From Treponema sp. (GTDB lineage Bacteria; Spirochaetota; Spirochaetia; Treponematales; Breznakiellaceae): 5,593 bases of DNA. The stretch is taken from contig JAIROE010000344.1 of NCBI GenBank assembly GCA_031257715.1, positions 1 to 5,593 on the forward strand, read 5' to 3'. A model generated the notes under the pieces. It saw only the letters and a program-made list of their open reading frames with translations, made no database searches and was not told the DNA's origin. This document shows, piece by piece, positions 1 through 5,456 of the stretch; within the stretch, counting starts at the first letter, position 1; every line of letters begins with the position of its first letter. Position numbers and translations under genes: made by a program.

Positions 1-219
1 GATCTTCCCGCGCAGCCCGATTTTGTGAAGCTCGCCGCCGCGTACGGCGTTTGTGCATACCGCGCCGGCAGTGAGGCGGCCCTTGAAGAAGCTCTGGACG
101 GCGCGATCGCGGAGTTGTCGGAGGGGAAACCCGCGCTCCTTGAGGCCGTGATCGACAGGGACGAACGGGTATTTCCCATGGTTCCCGGCGGAACGCCCAT
201 AGACGAACAAATCATGTGA
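1..219 (+). CDS. ilvB: Acetolactate synthase large (catalytic) subunit, C-terminal fragment
   Basis: This is the last 72 codons of a gene that enters from the left edge in frame 1 and stops at TGA 217-219. The fragment has the C-terminal signature of ThDP-dependent acetolactate/acetohydroxyacid synthases: a PDFVKLAAAYG segment near the start, a helix and strand ending in LLEAVIDRDERVFPMVPGG, and a final PIDEQIM. In the family this end belongs to the ThDP-binding C-terminal domain and shapes the active-site cover. The enzyme condenses two pyruvates to acetolactate, or pyruvate with 2-oxobutyrate, as the first committed step of valine, leucine and isoleucine synthesis in the cytosol. The regulatory subunit gene ilvN, which often follows ilvB, is not downstream here; a HAD phosphatase begins 17 nt later. 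Another ThDP enzyme with the same fold is possible, but the FPMVPGG ending is typical of IlvB. Confidence 0.88.
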   Translation, partial: DLPAQPDFVKLAAAYGVCAYRAGSEAALEEALDGAIAELSEGKPALLEAVIDRDERVFPMVPGGTPIDEQIM

Positions 220-227
220 TTTTTTCC

Positions 228-232
228 GGAGG
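228..232 (+). promoter_or_regulatory. Shine-Dalgarno sequence (GGAGG) for the HAD phosphatase gene
   Basis: GGAGG lies 4 nt before ATG 237. It decides the start. An in-frame GTG at 216 overlaps the ilvB stop (GTGA) and would add seven residues, but this Shine-Dalgarno sequence would then lie inside the gene, so ATG 237 is preferred. Confidence 0.7.
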
Positions 233-236
233 AAAC

Positions 237-1097
237 ATGAAAAACATTTCCGAAATGACCGCCGGGGAGGCTTCGGGGATCCGCTATGTGCTGATGGATA
301 TTGACGACACCATCACGAGGGAAGGAAAGCTCCTTGCCTCCTCCTACGGCGCTCTGTGGAAACTTCACGAGGCCGGCCTCAAGGTCATACCCGTTACCGG
401 CCGTCCCGCGGGCTGGTGCGATCTGATTGCCCGCGAATGGCCTGTGGACGGCGTGGTCGGTGAAAACGGCGCTTTTGTGTTTTGGGAAGAGCCTGCGCCC
501 GCCACGGATACCGCGAATGCCGCCGGAAAATCCGCGCCGCGCCTTCCCGTTCTCAGGGCCGAATACCACCCCAATGCGGTGCGGAATGATCATCCTGTTC
601 TTGTCCGCGTAAGGGAGCGGGCCTTCGCCGAAGTGCCGGGACTGCGTGACGCGAAAGATCAGTTTGCCCGTCTCTTCGACATCGCCCTTGATTTTGCCGA
701 GGAAGATCCTGTCCTGCCCTTAAGCGCCGCCGAAAGGGTCAGGGCTATAGCGGAGGAAGAAGGGGCCATGGCGAAGGTCTCTTCCATCCATGTAAATATA
801 TGGATGGGAAATTACGACAAGCTTTCGATGACTGAACGTTTTCTGGGCGGCCGCTTCGGCTGGCGGCCGGAGGCCAAAGGCCGCGGAGGAGGGGGAGAGG
901 AAGTGGTCTTTGCCGGAGATTCCCCCAATGACGAGCCTATGTTCGCACGTTTTCCTCTTTCCGCCGCCGTTGCCAACATACGGCGTTATGAGGGGCTCAT
1001 AAAGGAGTTTCCCGGATTTGTTTCCACAAGGGAATGCGGCGAAGGTTTCGCGGAAATAGCCGGAACCATATTGAGGATACGGAGTATGTATGGGTGA
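237..1097 (+). CDS. HAD-superfamily hydrolase, type IIB (Cof-like sugar-phosphatase group)
   Basis: A predicted cytosolic phosphatase of 286 residues. All four HAD motifs are visible: motif I DIDDT at 21-25 (nucleophile D21, acid/base D23), motif II VTGRP with T54, motif III lysine K195 in GNYDK, and motif IV GDSPND at 227-232 (D228 and D232 for Mg2+). The long insert between motifs II and III, about residues 80-190, is where the C2B cap of Cof/sucrose-phosphate/mannosylphosphoglycerate-type phosphatases sits. Known members dephosphorylate sugar phosphates or related small metabolites; the substrate cannot be read from sequence. An Ala/Pro-rich stretch (about 85-105) and a glycine-rich stretch (about 215-220) look like flexible loops. 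The gene starts 17 nt after ilvB and overlaps the antiporter start by 8 nt, so it is probably translated from the same mRNA as both. A link to branched-chain amino acid synthesis is not evident from its sequence. Confidence 0.85.
   Translation: MKNISEMTAGEASGIRYVLMDIDDTITREGKLLASSYGALWKLHEAGLKVIPVTGRPAGWCDLIAREWPVDGVVGENGAFVFWEEPAPATDTANAAGKSAPRLPVLRAEYHPNAVRNDHPVLVRVRERAFAEVPGLRDAKDQFARLFDIALDFAEEDPVLPLSAAERVRAIAEEEGAMAKVSSIHVNIWMGNYDKLSMTERFLGGRFGWRPEAKGRGGGGEEVVFAGDSPNDEPMFARFPLSAAVANIRRYEGLIKEFPGFVSTRECGEGFAEIAGTILRIRSMYG
782..809 (+). repeat. Long inverted repeat (potential hairpin) inside the HAD gene
   Basis: Arms 782-793 and 798-809 can pair over 12 positions in RNA, with two G-U wobbles, around a 4-nt loop. 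The core is the perfect pair CCATCCA (784-790) and TGGATGG (801-807). It lies in the codons for the SIHVNIWMG segment of the cap/motif III region. It may be a coincidence of codon choice; no function is visible. Confidence 0.5.
1081..1084 (+). promoter_or_regulatory. Shine-Dalgarno sequence (GGAG) for the antiporter-EIIA gene
   Basis: GGAG lies inside the end of the HAD gene, 5 nt before ATG 1090. It supports this start over the next in-frame ATG at 1102, which has only a weak GAA in front of it. The arrangement suggests translational coupling with the HAD gene. Confidence 0.55.
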
Positions 1098-3144
1098 AGC
1101 AATGTCGGAATTGGTCCTCCAGTTGGGGATCATTCTTTTTGCCGTTCGGCTGGGCGGCGCCCTTGTCAGGCGCGCGGGGATTCCGTCCGTACTGGGGGAA
1201 CTTCTTTCAGGGGTGATCGTGGGGCCCTATGCGCTGGGCAGCGTCGCCCTTCCCGGTTTTCCGCACGGCGTATTCCCCCTGGGGGAAGGACTCGCGGTAA
1301 GCCCGGAGCTTTATTCCTTTGCCGCGGTGGCGTCTATCATTCTGCTTTTTTCATCGGGGATCGAAACGGATCTCGGGCTCTTTCTCCGCTACTCGGTGGC
1401 GGGCGGCCTCATAGGGCTGGGCGGGGCGATCTTCTCTTTTGTTCTTGGCGCCCTTTCAGGCACGGTCATTCTCGGCGTTTCTTTTATTGATCCCCGGTGC
1501 CTCTTTTTGGGTATTCTTTCAAGCGCCACTTCGGTGGGAATAACAGCGCGCATACTTTCCGATCAAAAGAAGATGGATTCCCCCGAGGGCGTCACGATCC
1601 TTGCCGCCGCGGTATTTGACGATGTACTGGGGATCATCGCCCTCGCGGTAGTCCTTGGGATCATCGCCCTCCTTTCGGGCAATCCGGGCGGCGCTCTGCC
1701 GGTTTCCGCCGTGCTGGGCATAGCCGGCAAGGCTTTCGGTATCTGGCTCGGTTTTACCGCGCTGGGGCTTATCTTTTCAAAACAGCTCGCCCGTTTCCTC
1801 AAGCTCTTCAGGCGCAGTTTTGATTTTTCCATTCTCGCCCTTGGTATGGCCCTGCTCCTTGCCGGTTTCTTTGAAAAACAGGGACTTGCGATGATCATAG
1901 GCGCCTACATCGCCGGCCTTTCACTTTCAAAGACCGACATAGCCGCGGTCATACAGGACAGGCTTCACGGACTTTACGGATTTTTTGTCCCCGTGTTTTT
2001 CGCGGTTATGGGCATGATGGTTAACGTGAAAGAATTTTTTTCTCCCGGCGTGCTTTTTTTCGGCGCCGTCTATACCGCTGCCGCCGTGTTTGCCAAAGTG
2101 GCGGGCTGCGGCGGCCCCGCCCTGCTTTTAGGCTTCAACCGCCGGGGGGCGCTTCGCATCGGCACCGGCATGGTGCCCCGGGGAGAAGTTGCCCTCATCA
2201 TCGCCGGCATAGGGCTCGCGTCGGGAATACTTGACGACAGGCTCTTTGCGGCCGTCATCCTCATGACGCTTGTTACCACGCTTGCTTCTCCTCCGCTTTT
2301 AAATTCGGCCCTCAGGATAAAGGGGAACGGCACGCGGAAACCGGTGAAGGGGGACACTACCGATACGGCCCGCTGGGAATTTTCATCAGATGAAGTCGCC
2401 GGCCTCGTCACAAATTTTCTTCTTGGGGCTCTCAGGGCGGAAGGTTTCTACGTCCAGATGATGAACATGAACAAGGGAATCTGCCACGCCCGCAAGGATG
2501 ACATTGCGCTTTCGATTGCCGAAACGGGAAATATCCTCACCATAGAAGCCGCCGGCGAAGATCTTCCCTTTGTCAAGACCGCGGTGTATGAGGTGATCCT
2601 TTCCCTCAACGAATCCATCGAAAAGCTCAAGGAGTCTTCCGATCCGGCGCGGCTGAAACGGGAGCTTGCCGGCATGGAAGGCCGCGCCAGAGACGACGCG
2701 CTTTCCCTTATAAACGAGGATGCGGTAATTACCGATCTTGCGGGAAACACCAAAGAGGAGATCATCGCGGAACTGGTGGATCTTCTGGACAGGGGAGGGA
2801 AACTCGGAGACAGGAACATGGTTCTTGAAGACGTGATGCGGCGCGAAAAAACCATGAGCACCGGCATGGAACACGGCATCGCGCTGCCCCATGCCAAGAC
2901 CGACGGCGTGAACGACATCGCCGTGGCGGTGGGCATAAAAAAGACCGGCGTTGATTTTGACGCCCTTGACGGCGAGAAATCACGCCTCTTTGTCCTTACC
3001 GTTTCACCAAAAAAAACCAGCGGCCCCCATGTTCAGTTTCTCGCCGCCGTCGCCGCCCTGCTTAAGGATGAGGAAACGCGGGAAGAGATGATGGGCGCGT
3101 CTTCCCGGGACGAGGTCATGTTCCTTCTGCGGAAGGGGCGGTAA
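1090..3144 (+). CDS. CPA2-type cation:proton antiporter fused to a C-terminal PTS EIIA domain
   Basis: A 684-residue inner-membrane protein in three parts. Residues about 5-405 form a hydrophobic Na+/H+ exchanger domain with roughly 12 membrane segments. Family landmarks are SSATSVGITARIL (144-156), the adjacent acidic pair D177-D178 in VFDDVLGI (the ion-binding site position of DD-type, usually electrogenic, antiporters), and MVPRGEVALI (361-370). Residues about 428-540 are a soluble, probably cytosolic, segment that I cannot assign; it takes the place where Kef-type relatives carry a TrkA/RCK domain. Residues about 540-684 are a PTS EIIA type-2 domain (fructose/mannitol/PtsN group): the phosphorylatable histidine is H601 in GIALPHAK, and the second active-site histidine is H647 in GPHVQF. 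The likely role is exchange of Na+ or K+ for protons, gated or tuned by PTS phosphorylation of the EIIA domain; the gating is inference. The start overlaps the HAD gene by 8 nt, and the stop converges on the acyltransferase gene 4 bp away. Confidence 0.9.
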   Translation: MGEAMSELVLQLGIILFAVRLGGALVRRAGIPSVLGELLSGVIVGPYALGSVALPGFPHGVFPLGEGLAVSPELYSFAAVASIILLFSSGIETDLGLFLRYSVAGGLIGLGGAIFSFVLGALSGTVILGVSFIDPRCLFLGILSSATSVGITARILSDQKKMDSPEGVTILAAAVFDDVLGIIALAVVLGIIALLSGNPGGALPVSAVLGIAGKAFGIWLGFTALGLIFSKQLARFLKLFRRSFDFSILALGMALLLAGFFEKQGLAMIIGAYIAGLSLSKTDIAAVIQDRLHGLYGFFVPVFFAVMGMMVNVKEFFSPGVLFFGAVYTAAAVFAKVAGCGGPALLLGFNRRGALRIGTGMVPRGEVALIIAGIGLASGILDDRLFAAVILMTLVTTLASPPLLNSALRIKGNGTRKPVKGDTTDTARWEFSSDEVAGLVTNFLLGALRAEGFYVQMMNMNKGICHARKDDIALSIAETGNILTIEAAGEDLPFVKTAVYEVILSLNESIEKLKESSDPARLKRELAGMEGRARDDALSLINEDAVITDLAGNTKEEIIAELVDLLDRGGKLGDRNMVLEDVMRREKTMSTGMEHGIALPHAKTDGVNDIAVAVGIKKTGVDFDALDGEKSRLFVLTVSPKKTSGPHVQFLAAVAALLKDEETREEMMGASSRDEVMFLLRKGR

Positions 3145-3148
3145 CAGG

Positions 3149-4300
3149 TCAGGCGGCATTCCGGGAGGCGCCGCCGCTGTTTCCCCGCCGTTTTGCCAGG
3201 ATGCCCCGTATAAATTTATTGGCGGGCGTTTCAAAACAGTAAAAGCAGATTATACCTGCCGTCAGCGCCGCCGTAAAAATTATTGTAAACCTGACGGCGG
3301 GGCGCATCCCGTCCAGATCCAGTTTCAGGAGGCGTTTTGCCGCTGCCGGTACCAGGCTTAACATCATGTAATGCAGCATATAAAACGCGAAGCTTGTTTT
3401 ACCCAGGAATACAAAGGGTCTTGATGATAATATTTTTTGAATAATTCCCTCTCCGAATAATTGTGTAAAGCACAAAACGAGCAGCGCCAGAGGTATCCAG
3501 TAGCAGCTTGCGAGCCTGTATGTAAGGGAAATTTTATCCGCCTGCATCACCATTATAACGAGAAGGCATACCGGCAGGATCTCAATGATGGTTGAAAGGC
3601 ATTTTCCGCGAAACGTTTCCCCTGTTTTTATCCCGGCGGATTTGATATATCGCCATATATGAAACAGTCCCATGCCCCAGATAAAATCAAGAATTCTCGT
3701 AAACGGGCTTATGTAAAACAGCGCGTGATGGTACTGTCCGGGAACCAGCCGAATCGCCGTGAAATACGCGATCAATATCAAAAGACCGGCCGCCGTTTTC
3801 ATTTTAAGCCCGTTTTTGGTAAAGACGCGGATTAACAGGGGAAACAGGAGATAAAAAAATACTTCATCGGAAATGCTCCAGGAAATGATGTTGAATGACA
3901 AATAGTATGACGAAACGGGAATGAAACTTTGCAAGAGGGTTATGTTGAAAAAAGCCTTGAGCCACGGCAATACAACCGCGCCCTGATCCTTAAGCGAACT
4001 TCTTGCCAGCAGCATCGCCGATAAAAGAAATGTGGCAAGGTGTGTGGGATATATCCGCGCGATACGCGCCAGGAAAAAGCCCCGTAACGGCATTTTCTTT
4101 TCCGTTATTTTACTTTTGTAATTATAGGAAAGCATGAATCCGCTCAGGATGAAGAAAAATTCCACCCCGATAAACCCTTCGGGAAAGACAGCCTTGGCGC
4201 TTCCCGGATAATGGCATAAAAAAACCACAACGGCAAAGACGAACCGCAGTGATGTAAGAGGTTTTATTTCCGGCGGACGATCATCTGCTGGATTTGGCAT
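3149..4300 (-). CDS. Membrane acyltransferase, acyltransferase-3 (OafA/YrhL-like) family
   Basis: A 383-residue multi-pass membrane protein. It has the family landmarks in order: LTSLRF with R19, the conserved histidine H30 in VVFLCH, GFIGVEFFFILSGFML (42-57), RIARIYP (79-85), WSISDEVFFYLLFPLL (141-156, E146), LGKTSFAFYMLH (299-310, H310) and FETPANKFIR (356-365). Known members transfer acetyl, succinyl or similar groups from a cytosolic donor to O-antigen, exopolysaccharide, peptidoglycan, macrolides or lipids across the inner membrane. The acceptor here is unknown. There is no C-terminal SGNH hydrolase domain, so it is the short form. The start is the first Met; its ribosome site is weak (GGAAA about 11 nt upstream), which fits readthrough from the traX-like gene 65 nt upstream. 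The gap between them (4301-4365) shows no convincing promoter or terminator. Counted over 3181-4260, G+C is about 46%, well below its neighbours, suggesting a different origin. Confidence 0.88.
   Translation of the reverse strand: MPNPADDRPPEIKPLTSLRFVFAVVVFLCHYPGSAKAVFPEGFIGVEFFFILSGFMLSYNYKSKITEKKMPLRGFFLARIARIYPTHLATFLLSAMLLARSSLKDQGAVVLPWLKAFFNITLLQSFIPVSSYYLSFNIISWSISDEVFFYLLFPLLIRVFTKNGLKMKTAAGLLILIAYFTAIRLVPGQYHHALFYISPFTRILDFIWGMGLFHIWRYIKSAGIKTGETFRGKCLSTIIEILPVCLLVIMVMQADKISLTYRLASCYWIPLALLVLCFTQLFGEGIIQKILSSRPFVFLGKTSFAFYMLHYMMLSLVPAAAKRLLKLDLDGMRPAVRFTIIFTAALTAGIICFYCFETPANKFIRGILAKRRGNSGGASRNAA
3152..3175. terminator. Weak candidate hairpin at the convergent gene ends
   Basis: GGCGGC (3152-3157) and GCCGCC (3170-3175) can form a 6-bp GC stem with a 12-nt loop just past the antiporter stop, within the last codons of the acyltransferase gene. 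The tract after it in either direction is poor in U, so it does not look like a good intrinsic terminator. It is the only structure I see at this junction. Confidence 0.18.
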
Positions 4301-4365
4301 ATTATGTATTTTCCGGGAAAAATCCCCGTCTTGTCCAGCCCCCGGCTAAACAGAATGCATGGCGC

Positions 4366-5223
4366 CTATCGTGACCGCAAAAGCCATGCAATGAGGTAAA
4401 ACAGGTAAATATGGACGGGGTAAAAGGCATAGAAGAAGTACTTGGCCCCCCACCCCCGCTTTCCGTTGTAGAGGAGGATGGGCAGGGCGGCGAAAACCAT
4501 GAACCATTGGGGGTTGGGAATTCCGTCCACTTTCCAGGTAGTAAAAAACACCAAAAGCCCCGCCGCCGCCGGAACCAGGGCCTGGGCCCGGCGGTATTTC
4601 CGCAATATATAAAACAACACCCCCATGGCGACCAGGAGAAGGCCGCCCTCCACGGTGAAGGGACTGGGGATGATGAAAAACAGCGTCATAAGCGCCGGAT
4701 TTGCCGCGGCATTCCCGAAGATGAGGACCACCATGGCCACACCCGCGGCGAGGGGCGCAAGGAACCCGCCTGTGGCAAGGAGAATCCGGCCGGGTCTCTT
4801 TTCCCTGATCCCGTCACGGAAAAGATCGATCATCAGCATATAAAAGGAGCACATAAAGAGGGTACCGAATATGTTGTTGATCAGCTCTATGTTTTCCACG
4901 TACAAAAAACCGGTCAGCAGCCGGTTCCCGATACTCATGAGGATAAAGGCTCCGAAGAAGCGCAGGACATAGAGCTTTTTGTTCCGGGTATAATAAAACC
5001 CTTCGGCGCAGAGGAACAGAAATATGGGCGCCACAGGCCTCCCGAACCATTTCAGCCAGGTGGGGAACCCCTGGTTGATAAACATCTGGTACAGATGATC
5101 CATGACCATGAGGAGAAGCCCCATGATCTTGATTGTCCCGCCGCTCAGTAAACCCGGGAAATGTTGTTTTTGAACCCCCTCCACCCCCGTTTCGGGGTTT
5201 TTCGCCAAATTTTCATCACTCAT
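4366..5223 (-). CDS. TraX family membrane protein (putative acyltransferase)
   Basis: A 285-residue multi-pass membrane protein. TraX-family landmarks are TIKIMGLLLMVMDH (30-43, with D42-H43), the block WFGRPVAPIFLFLCAEGF (59-76) followed by YYTRN, the polar NNIFGTLF (116-123), and KYFFYAFYPVH (261-271, H271) near the C-terminus. F-plasmid TraX N-acetylates pilin, and the family belongs to the same broad clan as acyltransferase-3 proteins. Chromosomal copies are common and mostly uncharacterised, so the substrate is unknown. No conjugation genes are in the window. I chose ATG 5223-5221 because an AAGG site lies 9 nt upstream; an in-frame ATG at 5307 would add 28 residues from the AT-rich intergenic region and has no better support. 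The hydrophilic first ~22 residues precede the first membrane segment. It is probably the first gene of a unit with the acyltransferase gene. Confidence 0.83.
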   Translation of the reverse strand: MSDENLAKNPETGVEGVQKQHFPGLLSGGTIKIMGLLLMVMDHLYQMFINQGFPTWLKWFGRPVAPIFLFLCAEGFYYTRNKKLYVLRFFGAFILMSIGNRLLTGFLYVENIELINNIFGTLFMCSFYMLMIDLFRDGIREKRPGRILLATGGFLAPLAAGVAMVVLIFGNAAANPALMTLFFIIPSPFTVEGGLLLVAMGVLFYILRKYRRAQALVPAAAGLLVFFTTWKVDGIPNPQWFMVFAALPILLYNGKRGWGAKYFFYAFYPVHIYLFYLIAWLLRSR

Positions 5224-5232
5224 GAGATAATA

Positions 5233-5236
5233 CCTT
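5233..5236 (-). promoter_or_regulatory. Shine-Dalgarno sequence (AAGG) for the TraX-family gene
   Basis: AAGG on the minus strand lies 9 nt before the ATG at 5223-5221, a normal spacing. It is the main reason for choosing this start over the upstream ATG at 5307. Confidence 0.5.
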
Positions 5237-5242
5237 ACTTTA

Positions 5243-5271
5243 ATGATAAAGTTTTTGCCATAAAAAAACAA
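5243..5271 (-). promoter_or_regulatory. Candidate sigma-70-like promoter for the TraX-family gene
   Basis: Minus strand: -10 TATCAT (5243-5248, five of six consensus bases) and -35 TTGTTT (5266-5271, three of six), 17 bp apart. Transcription would begin near 5236, giving a very short leader that would include little or nothing beyond the ribosome site. The region is AT-rich, so chance matches are likely. Confidence 0.25.
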
Positions 5272-5377
5272 AAATTGCCCTGCGCCCGTACATTTCGGAC
5301 TTGACAAAATCTTTAACTTGCGGCACTGTACCCAGATTGATAATTCTTCATTTGAGAGTTCTTTATTGTGGATGATA

Positions 5378-5393
5378 TTCCATTTTATTGGAA
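5378..5393. repeat. Short inverted repeat TTCCA-N6-TGGAA in the divergent intergenic region
   Basis: Perfect 5-bp arms at 5378-5382 and 5389-5393, about 31 bp upstream of the candidate -10 of the dksA-like gene. The size and symmetry could suit a dimeric regulator. It is short enough to occur by chance. Confidence 0.25.
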
Positions 5394-5423
5394 AATAGTT
5401 ACATAAAAAAATTCAGGGGGATC

Positions 5424-5429
5424 TATACT
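5424..5429 (+). promoter_or_regulatory. Candidate -10 element (TATACT) of the dksA-like gene promoter
   Basis: TATACT matches five of six sigma-70 -10 bases and lies 14 nt before the strong ribosome site. No good -35 stands 16-18 bp upstream; the nearest resemblance (TTACAT, 5399-5404) is weak and 19 bp away. A perfect TTGACA at 5301-5306 is too far off to pair with it and has no good -10 of its own. Confidence 0.3.
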
Positions 5430-5443
5430 TTTGAAAAAAGGAA

Positions 5444-5450
5444 GGGGAGG
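5444..5450 (+). promoter_or_regulatory. Strong Shine-Dalgarno sequence (GGGGAGG) for the dksA-like gene
   Basis: GGGGAGG ends 6 nt before ATG 5457. It fixes the start of the partial gene at the right edge and suggests efficient translation. Confidence 0.75.
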
Positions 5451-5456
5451 ATAAAG

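Noticed and set aside
841..890. GC-rich repeated GGCGGCCG motifs that could fold, near the end of the HAD gene
   Set aside because: They encode a Gly/Arg-rich loop in a GC-rich gene and have no following U-tract; codon composition explains them.
720..1133. A 137-codon minus-strand open frame across the HAD/antiporter junction
   Set aside because: It runs antisense to HAD motifs III and IV and to the antiporter start, with no recognisable product.
2386..2936. Two overlapping minus-strand open frames of about 160 codons under the 3' half of the antiporter-EIIA gene
   Set aside because: The opposite strand codes for a clear EIIA domain; these frames show no family features and are shadows of a GC-rich gene.
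4301..4365. CATAAT on the minus strand right before the acyltransferase ATG as a promoter -10
   Set aside because: It abuts the start codon, so transcription would begin inside the gene, and no -35 was seen; co-transcription with the TraX-family gene is simpler.
4411..5151. A 246-codon open frame on the + strand opposite the TraX-family gene
   Set aside because: It is rich in Gly, His, Glu and Pro in the pattern expected from the antisense of a hydrophobic membrane protein, has no recognisable domain, and lies entirely over a well-supported gene.
4366..5223. TraX as evidence of a conjugative plasmid or integrative element
   Set aside because: No other transfer genes, integrase, att-like repeats or relaxase are visible, and chromosomal TraX-family genes are common.
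5224..5307. N-terminal extension of the TraX-family gene to ATG 5307
   Set aside because: The extra 28 residues come from AT-rich intergenic-like sequence, and a ribosome site with normal spacing supports the ATG at 5223.
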